Below, piece after piece: positions 1 to 6,768 of a DNA stretch of 7,930 nt (the first letter of the stretch is position 1; each line of letters starts with the position of its first letter). Below the pieces are notes generated by a model that had not been told where the DNA came from, searched no databases, and saw nothing but the letters and a program-made list of their open reading frames with translations. A program made the translations under genes and the position numbers. The DNA is from Pseudomonadota bacterium (lineage in GTDB: Bacteria; Pseudomonadota; Alphaproteobacteria; Rhizobiales; Hyphomicrobiaceae): positions 1-7,930 of the forward strand of contig JAEYPL010000135.1 of NCBI GenBank assembly GCA_023410905.1. The letters run 5' to 3'.

Positions 1-794
1 ATGTCACGGCGGGCAGCCGCGAGGCGATTGGTGAGGGCCGTTTCGAGATCGGCGATACGACCGGTGATCTGCGCGAGCTGTGGAATCGGACCGGCGCCCT
101 TGGGGTCGGCGAGCGCGGCTGCAGAAAGCGCCGATAGCCGCTCCTCCATGCGCGCGAGCCGCTCGGCGTCGCTGCCGGGGCCGGTACGGCTCGCGAGCTG
201 ATCCTTGAGTGCCTTGGTCTCGGCGTCGAGCCTCACCTGGCCTTCGCCGAGGCTCGGGATCGCAGCCGTGATGCCCTTCAGCTGGTCCACACCCTGCTCC
301 AGGCCGGCGAGGCGTTTGGCAATTTCCGGCGAGACGACGGGCTGAGCGGCCCGCTTGGCGGCTGTTTCGAGTGCGGCCAGACGCTGTGCGACCTCCGGCG
401 GCGTCTTCGTCGCATCAGGGCCACCGATCCCGACGAGCGGCGCTCCGAGCAGCACGATCGCGCCGCCGATGACGCCCGCCAGCGTGTGCGAGACGATCGA
501 GCCGAAACCTCCGCCCGATTTCGCTGCGGAAGGCGGCGGCGCACTCGCCTTGCTCGCTGATGAAGTCGAGGCCGCGGCTGCAGCCTTCGGCGCCTCCGTC
601 TTCTTGCTGTCGGCAGCGACGCTTGCAGCGGCGCCGGAGACCTTCTCTGCCGTTGCGCGCTGGTCCGTCGAGGGACTTGCCGCGGCCGCGCCGGATGCCG
701 CCGGCTTGGCCGGCTCCGGCTTGATCTCCGTCGCCTTGCCCTCGATCGTCGCGTGCGGCCGCTTCGGACCTGAACCCTGCGTGCCGTTCGTCAT
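1..794 (-). CDS. Mic60/mitofilin-like (COG4223) inner-membrane protein, C-terminus cut by window edge
   Basis: The reading frame is open from the ATG at 794 to the window edge, giving 264 residues without the C-terminal part. The order is: a proline/alanine-rich, low-complexity N-terminal region of about 95 residues (starting MTNGTQGSGPKRPHATIEGK); a glycine-rich patch; one membrane segment at about residues 104-123 (TLAGVIGGAIVLLGAPLVG); then an alanine/leucine/glutamate-rich stretch from about 134 onward that reads as coiled coil. This layout, together with its place after hemC-hemD, is typical of the alphaproteobacterial homologues of mitochondrial Mic60, which shape the inner membrane. 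The mitofilin core domain would lie beyond the edge, so family membership rests on layout and context. A GAGG at 803-800 lies 5 bases before the start. The gap to hemD is 97 bp, so it may be read through from hemCD or have its own promoter. It could instead be a generic membrane-anchored coiled-coil protein. Confidence 0.75.
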   Translation of the reverse strand, partial: MTNGTQGSGPKRPHATIEGKATEIKPEPAKPAASGAAAASPSTDQRATAEKVSGAAASVAADSKKTEAPKAAAAASTSSASKASAPPPSAAKSGGGFGSIVSHTLAGVIGGAIVLLGAPLVGIGGPDATKTPPEVAQRLAALETAAKRAAQPVVSPEIAKRLAGLEQGVDQLKGITAAIPSLGEGQVRLDAETKALKDQLASRTGPGSDAERLARMEERLSALSAAALADPKGAGPIPQLAQITGRIADLETALTNRLAAARRD

Positions 795-890
795 CGCCGC
801 CTCATTCCTTCCGCTACGCGATACTTGACCCGGTCGGTCATCGCGAGACATGCGCTTGGTCAAACGCGCCTGGAAATCGTTCCAAATGTC

Positions 891-1637
891 TTAGGTAAAC
901 TTCTGATTGTCCAATCTATCCGCAATCTGTTCCGTCAGCTCGAGAATTGCGTTCAGCGTCGGCCTCTCCGAGACCTCGACCGGCACGTCGCCGAGAGGCG
1001 CGAGACCGCGGGCGACGGCTTCCGAGAGGCAGATATGGACCATCTCGGCAGCCGCATCCGCAAGACCGTGGCGCTTGATCAATCCCGCATAGATGCGCGC
1101 CGTACGCGGCGACATCAGCACCACACCGTCGATCGCGCCTTCGCCGATCGCCTCCCGCGCGCCCTCGCTCAGGGCCTCCGCCGCCTTCATACGATAGACG
1201 ACGGGTTGCAGCACGCGAAATCCAAGCTCCCCGAGCTCGCCAGCGAGGTCGCCGGCCAGGGCATCACCGGCCAGATGCAGGATCAACCCGTCGGCCGGAT
1301 CGAGCGTGCCGGCGATGGCGGCGGCGAACCCGCTCACCGATCCGGGGCCGATGGCAATGCGCTCGAACCCGAGGTCGCGCGCGATCTCCGCTGTGCCCTG
1401 CCCTACGGCGAAGAGCGGGATGGCCAGCGCATCGTGCAGATAGGGTGATTGAGAGAGGGAGCGGAGCGCGTTGCGGCTCGTCGCAATGAGTGCGGTGACG
1501 CCGTCGAGGTCGTCGATCGCCTCCGGCATCAGCTCGGCTTCCATCAGCGACTCGACCACCGCCTCGTGGCCGAGATCCTGGATCAGGCCCTTGAGCTTCT
1601 CGCCCTCGGGTTCCGGTCGCGTCACCAGAAAGAACAT
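891..1637 (-). CDS. hemD: Uroporphyrinogen-III synthase
   Basis: The 248-residue product has the normal length for this family. The enzyme cyclises the linear tetrapyrrole hydroxymethylbilane and inverts ring D to give uroporphyrinogen III, the branch point to haem, sirohaem and cobalamin, in the cytoplasm. HemD is poorly conserved, but the expected pieces are visible: the N-terminal strand FFLVTRPEPEGEKL, the LIATSRNALRSL segment near residues 50-61, the GPGSVSGFAAAI segment of the second domain, the VVLMSPRTARIYA segment, and CLSEAVARGLAPLG near the C-terminus. Its ATG shares one base with the hemC stop (TGATG), indicating translational coupling; a GGAG lies about 10 bases upstream inside hemC. 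The assignment is strengthened by the adjacent hemC. Confidence 0.93.
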   Translation of the reverse strand: MFFLVTRPEPEGEKLKGLIQDLGHEAVVESLMEAELMPEAIDDLDGVTALIATSRNALRSLSQSPYLHDALAIPLFAVGQGTAEIARDLGFERIAIGPGSVSGFAAAIAGTLDPADGLILHLAGDALAGDLAGELGELGFRVLQPVVYRMKAAEALSEGAREAIGEGAIDGVVLMSPRTARIYAGLIKRHGLADAAAEMVHICLSEAVARGLAPLGDVPVEVSERPTLNAILELTEQIADRLDNQKFT

Positions 1638-2599
1638 CAGCCGTGCGCTCCGAAGAATCCGGGACCGGCCTGCGCGAGCAATTCCTCCGCAGCCTCGCTC
1701 GCGAGCTGGACGGCGGCCGCTGGCGAACCGGTGCGGCTTGTCGCGTGGCTTTCGGTGCCGTCCGGCGTGAGGATCTCACCGCGGAATGAGAATGTATTGC
1801 TGCTGAGCGTGCCGAGCCCCGCGATCGGCGTGCGGCACGAGCCTTCTAGGCGCGCGAGGAATGCACGCTCCGCCGTGACGCAAAGTGATGTCGCAGCATC
1901 ATTGAGTGGAGCGAGCAGGGCGTTCGTGTCCTCGTCGTCGAAGCGGCACTCAATGCCGATGGCGCCCTGCGCGACTGCCGGCAGCATGACATCGTCGGGA
2001 ATGGCGGCCGTGATGCGATCCGCAAGACCGAGTCGGTTGAGGCCCGCGACAGCGAGCAGCGTCGCATCGACAACGCCCTCGCCGAGCTTGCGCAGGCGCG
2101 TCTCGACATTGCCGCGATAGGTCACGACCTGGAGATCCGGCCGCGCGCGGCGAAGCTGCGCTTGCCGCCTCAATGAAGACGACCCCACGACTGCACCCTG
2201 CGGCAGCGCATCGATGCTCGCCCACTTCACGCTGATGAAGGCATCGCGCACATCCTCGCGTGGCAGCATGGCGGCAATGGTCAGCCCATCGGGCAGTGCC
2301 GTCGGCATGTCCTTCATGGAGTGCACGGCGAGATCGAGCGACCCGTCCAGCAGGCCCTCCTCGATTTCCTTGGTGAAGAGGCCCTTGCCGCCCGCTTCGC
2401 TCAAGGGGCGGTCTTGGATGCGGTCGCCCGTGGTGCGGATCACGACGATCTCGATTTCGCTCTCGTCGAAGCCATGAGCCGCGATCAGCAGGCGCTGGAC
2501 CTGCTGCGCCTGGGCGAGCGCCAGGCCCGAGCCACGAGTGCCGATGCGGAGCCGCGGTTGTTGCAAGATGTCCTCGGTCGATGCTACCGGAGCGCGCAT
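1637..2599 (-). CDS. hemC: Porphobilinogen deaminase (hydroxymethylbilane synthase)
   Basis: The 320-residue protein joins four porphobilinogens into hydroxymethylbilane, the substrate of HemD. Visible family motifs are: LRIGTRGSGLALAQ at residues 17-30; the catalytic aspartate in AVHSMKDMPT (Asp97, matching Asp84 of the E. coli enzyme); the substrate-binding arginines in GSSSLRRQAQL (Arg144, Arg145); TYRGNVETRL at 160-169; and LEGSCRTPIAGL, where Cys255 carries the dipyrromethane cofactor. No key residue is missing. The ATG at 2599 lacks a clear Shine-Dalgarno sequence. A TTG twelve codons in, preceded by GAGGA, is a possible alternative start that would keep all conserved parts. It is first in the hemC-hemD unit and diverges from tsaD. 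Confidence 0.97.
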   Translation of the reverse strand: MRAPVASTEDILQQPRLRIGTRGSGLALAQAQQVQRLLIAAHGFDESEIEIVVIRTTGDRIQDRPLSEAGGKGLFTKEIEEGLLDGSLDLAVHSMKDMPTALPDGLTIAAMLPREDVRDAFISVKWASIDALPQGAVVGSSSLRRQAQLRRARPDLQVVTYRGNVETRLRKLGEGVVDATLLAVAGLNRLGLADRITAAIPDDVMLPAVAQGAIGIECRFDDEDTNALLAPLNDAATSLCVTAERAFLARLEGSCRTPIAGLGTLSSNTFSFRGEILTPDGTESHATSRTGSPAAAVQLASEAAEELLAQAGPGFFGAHG

Positions 2600-2670
2600 G
2601 AGAGGCGCCGCGCCGGCAGTCTATGCCTGCCCGCGGGGCGCGATGCAAATGCTTCCATCAGCAGGCACGA
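2600..2670. promoter_or_regulatory. Divergent hemC / tsaD intergenic region
   Basis: This short segment must hold the start signals for both hemC (minus) and tsaD (plus) if tsaD begins at 2671. It is very GC-rich at its hemC end. It contains an inverted repeat GGCAG (2615-2619) / CTGCC (2627-2631) separated by 7 bases. I see no convincing -35/-10 pair in either direction. Calling it a promoter region is inferred from gene orientation, not from a recognised promoter motif. Confidence 0.4.
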
Positions 2671-3777
2671 GTGAACGACGATCCGGCGACCCATAAGGGG
2701 CGAACCCAATTCGTTCTCGGTATCGAAACGAGCTGCGACGAAACCGCCGCAGCCGTCGTTGCGCGCACGTCTGACGGAAAGGGCCGGATCCTTTCCAGCG
2801 TCGTGCGATCGCAGTGGGAGCAGCATCGTCCCTACGGCGGCGTCGTCCCGGAGATCGCGGCGCGGGCGCATGTCGAATGCCTCGATGAGATCATTGCTGA
2901 TGCAATGCGCGAGGCGGGTATCGGCTTCGGCGAGCTTTCGGCCGTCGCGGCGACAGGGGGCCCTGGGCTCATCGGTGGCGTGCTCGTCGGGCTGACCGAG
3001 GCCAAGGCCATCGCGCTCGTGCATGATCTGCCATTGATCGCCGTCAACCATCTCGAAGCACATGCGCTCACTGCGGGGCTGACCGAGGATCTGCAGCCGC
3101 CCTATATGCTGCTGCTCGTTTCCGGCGGTCATACGCAGCTCCTCCTCATCGAGGATGTCGGGCAGTACGTGCGTCTCGGTACCACGATCGACGATGCGCT
3201 CGGCGAGGCCTTCGACAAGACGGCGAAGCTGCTGGGGCTTCCGCAGCCGGGCGGGCCTTCCGTGGAGAAGGCCGCGCGTGGTGGCCGCACGGATCGCTTC
3301 AACTTGCCGCGCCCGATGCTTGGCCGGCCTGAGCCGCACTTCTCGTTCGCCGGCCTCAAGACGGCCGTTCGTCTGGCGGCACAAGCGGCTGCACCTCTCG
3401 ACGATCAGGCGATCGCGGATCTTTGCGCCTCATTCGAGCAGGCTGTTGTCGAGAGCGTCGTCGATCGCACGCGGACGGCGCTGCGGATTGCGCGTGTGCG
3501 CGCTGAGGTCGACGTGCTGGTGGTTGCTGGTGGCGTTGCTGCGAACCAGCGCTTGCGCGGCGGTCTCGCGGATCTTGCAACGCGCGAGAGTGTGCGTCTT
3601 TCGATCCCGCCGATCGCGCTCTGCACGGACAACGCGGCCATGGTCGCCTGGGCTGGCGCCGAGCATCTTGCACGCAACAATACGAGCGCTCTCGATTTCG
3701 CCGCGCGTGCCCGATGGCCGCTCGATGCGGATGCGACGCCCGTCATCGGTTCAGGGCGGCTTGGGACGAAGGCTTAG
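2671..3777 (+). CDS. tsaD: tRNA N6-adenosine threonylcarbamoyltransferase
   Basis: TsaD transfers threonylcarbamoyl from its adenylate to A37 of ANN-decoding tRNAs (t6A), working with TsaB and TsaE. The ASKHA-fold motifs are all present: FVLGIETSCDETAAAVV at the N-terminus, PEIAARAHVE, AATGGPGLIGGVLVG, the metal-binding NHLEAH pair of histidines, LLVSGGHTQL, GEAFDKTAKLLGLPQPGGP, SFAGLKTAV, VAGGVAANQRLR, and CTDNAAMVAWAG with the metal-binding aspartate. I prefer the GTG at 2671 (368 residues): an AGG lies 5 bases upstream, the length fits relatives of about 340-365, and it leaves 71 bp for the divergent hemC promoter. An in-frame ATG at 2623 would add 16 unconserved residues and leave only 23 bp. 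It is transcribed divergently from hemC and convergently with the thiolase gene. Confidence 0.96.
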   Translation: MNDDPATHKGRTQFVLGIETSCDETAAAVVARTSDGKGRILSSVVRSQWEQHRPYGGVVPEIAARAHVECLDEIIADAMREAGIGFGELSAVAATGGPGLIGGVLVGLTEAKAIALVHDLPLIAVNHLEAHALTAGLTEDLQPPYMLLLVSGGHTQLLLIEDVGQYVRLGTTIDDALGEAFDKTAKLLGLPQPGGPSVEKAARGGRTDRFNLPRPMLGRPEPHFSFAGLKTAVRLAAQAAAPLDDQAIADLCASFEQAVVESVVDRTRTALRIARVRAEVDVLVVAGGVAANQRLRGGLADLATRESVRLSIPPIALCTDNAAMVAWAGAEHLARNNTSALDFAARARWPLDADATPVIGSGRLGTKA

Positions 3778-3796
3778 TCGCTGTCGGCCGCTTTCT

Positions 3797-3845
3797 TCCC
3801 CTTCACCCGGTCCTCCCGGGGAGAAGGCCGGGATGAGGGGCGGCA
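3797..3845 (-). repeat. Palindromic intergenic repeat, copy A
   Basis: Read on the minus strand this begins GCCGCCCCTCATCCCGGCC and continues with TTCTCCCC, the same consensus as copies B and C (GCCGCCCCTCACCC, three variable bases, CCCTCTCCCC). It is the more diverged half of a head-to-head pair with copy B. Sequences of this type are scattered between genes in many high-GC proteobacteria and form hairpins; I know of no settled function. It lies 20 bases after the tsaD stop. Confidence 0.7.
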
Positions 3846-3866
3846 CAATCGCAGGCGTTAGCATTT

Positions 3867-3915
3867 GCCGCCGCCCCTCACCCTAACCCTCTCCCCGCAA
3901 GAGCAGGGAGAGGGG
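3867..3915 (+). repeat. Palindromic intergenic repeat, copy B
   Basis: It starts GCCGCCGCCCCTCACCC and ends in a perfect 9-bp hairpin: CCCTCTCCC at 3887-3895 pairs with GGGAGAGGG at 3906-3914 around a 10-base loop. Its outer arm (3870-3883) also pairs with copy A (3831-3844) with one mismatch across 25 bases, so A and B together can fold into a larger cruciform. There is no T-run after the stem on either strand, so a classical rho-independent terminator is not supported, although its place between convergent genes would suit transcription blocking. Confidence 0.8.
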
Positions 3916-4028
3916 AAAGTGGGGCGGTTCACTGCAACCATCTCTGCCCTATCAGCATGGCTACCGCGGTCATAGCACTACGCCTGAAGGCGATAGCACT
4001 CCTTCCCAGCAGCCCGCGGCAATCAAAA
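3916..4028. other. Non-coding remainder of the tsaD-thiolase intergenic gap
   Basis: I find no gene here. There is a direct repeat of ATAGCACT at 3972-3979 and 3993-4000, spaced 21 bases start to start, that brackets a small stem CGCC-TGAA-GGCG (3981-3992). Being downstream of the thiolase stop on the minus strand, the weak stem could take part in its 3' end, but it has no T-tract after it. Confidence 0.4.
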
Positions 4029-5231
4029 TCACGCCCGCTCGATGACCATGGCGATGCCCTGGCCCACGCCGATGCACATCGACACAAGCGCGTACTTGCC
4101 GCCGGTGCGCTGAAGCTGGCGCGCGGCGGTGAGCGCGATGCGTCCACCCGAAGCGCCGAGCGGATGGCCGAGCGCGATGGCGCCGCCGTTCGGGTTCACG
4201 CGGCTGTCCGTGAAATCGACGTCGAGGCCCCTGAGGCAGGAGAGAACCTGCGCCGCGAAGGCTTCGTTGATCTCGATGACATCCATGTCCTTGACGTCGA
4301 GACCGGCGCGCTCCAGCGCCTTCTTTGCAGCAGGCACCGGACCGAAGCCCATGGTGCGCGGCGGCACGCCCGCGACGCCGGACGAGACGATGCGTGCAAT
4401 CGGCTTCGCGCCCGCCTTGTCACCGGCCTTGCGGCTCGCGAGGAGCAGCGCCACGGCGCCGTCGTTGATGCCCGAGGCATTGCCCGCCGTCGTCACGCCG
4501 CCTTCGAAGAGCGGGCGCAGCTTCTTGAGGCCGTCGAGTGTCGTCTCGGGGCGCGGATGCTCGTCCTCGGCGATGATCACATCGGGCTTGCCGCGCGTGC
4601 CGGGAATGGTGATCGCGCTCAGCTCGCCCGTGAAGAAACCATCGGCCTTCGCCTTGGCATAGGACTGCTGGGACTTGATCGCGTAGGCATCGCAATCCTC
4701 GCGCGAGATCTGGAAGTCGCGGGCGAGATTATCGGCCGTCTCGGGCATGGAATCGGCGCCGAACTGCTTCTCGATCTTTGCATTGGGGAAGCGCGCGCCG
4801 ATGGCGCTGTCGAACACCTTGAAGTCCTTGCCGAAGGCCTGCTCGCTCTTGCCGACGACGAAGGGGGCGCGCGTCATGCTCTCGACACCACCAGCGAGGA
4901 ATACATCGCCCTCGCCGCAGGTGATGGCGTGCGCGGACGAGATGATGGCATTGAGGCCAGAGCCGCAGTTGCGTTGAAAGACGGCGCCCGGCACTTCGAT
5001 CGGGAGCCCTGCGAGCAGGATGGAATGGCGGGCAATGCAGCGGCTGTCCTCGCCGGCCTGGCTGGCGCAGCCGACGTTCACGTCGTCGATGGCTTCTGGC
5101 GCGAAGGATGAGCGGCCGACGACTTCCTTGATGACGCTCGCGAGCATGTCGTCCGGGCGGACCTTCGAGAGGCTGCCGGCATGGCGGCCGAAGGGCGTGC
5201 GTGCGCCGTCATAGATGTAAGCGTCGAGCAT
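4029..5231 (-). CDS. pcaF: PcaF/PaaJ-type thiolase (3-oxoadipyl-CoA or acetyl-CoA acyltransferase)
   Basis: The 400-residue product has the standard thiolase length. Thiolases cleave a 3-oxoacyl-CoA with CoA to release acetyl-CoA, or run the reverse condensation. The catalytic set is complete: nucleophile Cys89 in QRNCGSGLNAI, NEAFA at 322-326, His356 in NPNGGAIALGHPLGASG, and Cys386 in SMCIGVGQG. The segments GGVESMTRAPFV, FGADSMPETADN, DEHPRPETTLDGL, TTAGNASGINDGA and the C-terminal MCIGVGQGIAMVIERA closely resemble E. coli PaaJ and PcaF as I remember them, which favours 3-oxoadipyl-CoA thiolase. The absence of other pca or paa genes leaves a general beta-oxidation or acetoacetyl-CoA thiolase possible, so the symbol is tentative. 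The start at 5231 is set by GGAAGGAG at 5245-5238, 6 bases upstream; an upstream ATG at 5273 would add 14 unconserved residues. It follows the permease gene by 69 bp on the same strand. Confidence 0.9.
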   Translation of the reverse strand: MLDAYIYDGARTPFGRHAGSLSKVRPDDMLASVIKEVVGRSSFAPEAIDDVNVGCASQAGEDSRCIARHSILLAGLPIEVPGAVFQRNCGSGLNAIISSAHAITCGEGDVFLAGGVESMTRAPFVVGKSEQAFGKDFKVFDSAIGARFPNAKIEKQFGADSMPETADNLARDFQISREDCDAYAIKSQQSYAKAKADGFFTGELSAITIPGTRGKPDVIIAEDEHPRPETTLDGLKKLRPLFEGGVTTAGNASGINDGAVALLLASRKAGDKAGAKPIARIVSSGVAGVPPRTMGFGPVPAAKKALERAGLDVKDMDVIEINEAFAAQVLSCLRGLDVDFTDSRVNPNGGAIALGHPLGASGGRIALTAARQLQRTGGKYALVSMCIGVGQGIAMVIERA

Positions 5232-5237
5232 TTGCGT

Positions 5238-5245
5238 CTCCTTCC
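5238..5245 (-). promoter_or_regulatory. Ribosome-binding site of the thiolase gene
   Basis: GGAAGGAG read on the minus strand, 6 bases before the ATG at 5231. It is the strongest Shine-Dalgarno match in the window and decides the shorter start. Confidence 0.85.
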
Positions 5246-5258
5246 TGGGATGTCTGAT

Positions 5259-5272
5259 TGTTGGCGCCAACA
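5259..5272. promoter_or_regulatory. Perfect 14-bp palindrome upstream of the thiolase gene (candidate operator)
   Basis: TGTTGGCGCCAACA is a perfect palindrome with no central loop, 28 bp upstream of the thiolase start and in the gap after the permease stop. A zero-spacer palindrome suits a dimeric repressor site better than an RNA hairpin. No flanking promoter was recognised and the regulator is unknown, so the role is inference. Confidence 0.35.
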
Positions 5273-5300
5273 TGCCACGCCGCGACGGCCTGCGCGAGGC

Positions 5301-6701
5301 TTATGGCATGAACCCGAGCAGCTTCAGCCATGCGATCTGCAGCGGCGCGATGACCAGAAGGCCGGTTATGGCGAGTGGAATGAGAATACGGGAGGCGGCG
5401 CTGGCTGCGACCTTGCCCATCATGAGGCCGACCATGACCGGCACGGCCTCGAACGCGAAGAACGGCGATTGAAGGGCGACGAGCATGGCTGTCAGGCCGG
5501 CGGTGAGCGGCAGGCCAGTTGCGGCTTCGATGCCCGGCAGCGTGGGCGTCACGATGGCAATCGATCCCGGGATGGTCGCTCCGATGGCAATCAGCGAAGC
5601 CGAGAACGAGATCAGCATGAACCCATAGGCTGGCGAGGCACCGGAGGCAGGCATGAGCTGCGCGAGCGCCGCCGCGATCATAGTGCCGGCACCGGAGGTC
5701 GTGAGCACCGTGGCGACGCCGAGCACAGCCGCCAGCGAGATGATGGACGTGATCCTGTTGAAGTCGAAGACATCCTCGGTGCGTGCTAGGCGGAGCGGAG
5801 GAAGCAGGCACACGAAGCCTGCTGCAAGCGCAATCCATCCCGGCTTCAGATGATGCAGGAAGTCGGTCATCCAGAGCAGCACGGTCACTGCAAGCAGGAC
5901 AGCCAGGCGACGGGCTGCGGGTGTGAGCGAGGCGGACATAGTATCGGCCGCGACGGCTTTCGGCGGCGGTGCCGGCAGAAGCAGGCATACGGCCGCCCAG
6001 AACATGAGGGTCTTCAGCAGGCCGAGCAGTGGCAGGCACATCAGCAGATAGGCGCCATAGCGAATGGTCGGCCCGCCCAATGTCTCCAGTGCGCCAAGGG
6101 AGATGACGTTGGTGAGATTGGCCGGCATGACGCCGTAGCTCGTCAGGTAGTTGCCGGCGACGACCGTTAGGATGATGCCGACGTAGCCGCGCGAGCCGGG
6201 CTCGTAGCCGACTTCCTTCGCCGTCGCGAGCAGGATCGGGATCATGATAGCGAGCCGTCCCATGGTCGTCGGGACGAGAAAGTTCAGGACGGTCGAACCG
6301 ATCAGAATGCTCGCGATCAGGCGCGGATAGGTGGAGATGCCGCTCATGAGCGCGCGTGCCACGTAGCGGCCGAGGCCTGTGCGCTCTGCGGCACCGCCGA
6401 TGGCGAGGCCACCGATCACGAGCATGGCGGCATTCGACCAGAAGCCCGAGAGCAGCGGGATGGTCGGCGCGACACCGCTGGCAAACGCCAGCGCGAAGAA
6501 GATCACGCCCGAATGAAGCGCGGGCAGTGCGGATGTCGCCCAGAGCGAAACCGTGAAGACGACGATGGCGAGGCCGATCATGGCGTTCGGCGTGTCTGTC
6601 GGCGGCGAGAGCATGGCGAGCGCGATCGCGACCAGCGCGAAGGCCGCAACGAGCGCGAGCTTCCTCGGCGCAAGGTCGATACCGAGCACGCGACCGCTCA
6701 T
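5301..6701 (-). CDS. SLC13/DASS-like multi-pass permease (anion transporter family), substrate unknown
   Basis: The 466-residue protein is hydrophobic almost throughout, with roughly a dozen membrane segments (for example near 14-31, 39-58, 91-104, 148-161, 172-190, 215-243, 287-303, 317-335, 356-375, 396-425 and 433-453). Two halves carry similar hairpin-like segments, FLVPTTMGRLAIMIPILLA (141-159) and GATIPGSIAIVTPTLPG (374-390), matching the repeated architecture of the SLC13/DASS and wider ion-transporter superfamily. The Ser-Asn-Thr signature of classical dicarboxylate carriers is absent; the first half has Pro-Thr-Thr instead. It is probably a secondary transporter of an organic or inorganic anion in the inner membrane. 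The start at 6701 immediately precedes the first hydrophobic segment; the frame runs further upstream, but that part is arginine/serine-rich and overlaps xdhC out of frame, so it is not accepted. The ribosome-binding site is weak (GAG, 6 bases upstream). Confidence 0.8.
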   Translation of the reverse strand: MSGRVLGIDLAPRKLALVAAFALVAIALAMLSPPTDTPNAMIGLAIVVFTVSLWATSALPALHSGVIFFALAFASGVAPTIPLLSGFWSNAAMLVIGGLAIGGAAERTGLGRYVARALMSGISTYPRLIASILIGSTVLNFLVPTTMGRLAIMIPILLATAKEVGYEPGSRGYVGIILTVVAGNYLTSYGVMPANLTNVISLGALETLGGPTIRYGAYLLMCLPLLGLLKTLMFWAAVCLLLPAPPPKAVAADTMSASLTPAARRLAVLLAVTVLLWMTDFLHHLKPGWIALAAGFVCLLPPLRLARTEDVFDFNRITSIISLAAVLGVATVLTTSGAGTMIAAALAQLMPASGASPAYGFMLISFSASLIAIGATIPGSIAIVTPTLPGIEAATGLPLTAGLTAMLVALQSPFFAFEAVPVMVGLMMGKVAASAASRILIPLAITGLLVIAPLQIAWLKLLGFMP

Positions 6702-6768
6702 GCTGCGCTCTGCGCGCGCCGCGCTCTCTCGATGATCACGGTACTTCCCCCGTTTCGCGCGCTGTACG

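Noticed and set aside
791..805. Mini-ORF of four codons (ATG at 805) ending at the Mic60-like start
   Set aside because: The GGAAGGA sequence directly abuts this ATG, leaving no spacing for ribosome binding, and four codons are easily produced by chance.
825..1448. Plus-strand open frame of 207 codons
   Set aside because: It is antisense to hemD, charged and without motifs, whereas hemD is supported by sequence and by overlap with hemC.
3797..3915. Rho-independent terminator of tsaD or the thiolase gene
   Set aside because: The stems are strong but no T-run follows on either strand; the sequence fits a dispersed repeat family better.
3797..3915. CRISPR array or attachment site
   Set aside because: There are only two inverted, diverged copies with one spacer, and no tRNA or integrase gene nearby.
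3957..5111. Long open frame of 384 codons on the plus strand
   Set aside because: It lies antisense over the thiolase, whose frame has complete catalytic motifs; the antisense product is arginine/alanine-rich without recognisable motifs, as expected from high-GC codon bias.
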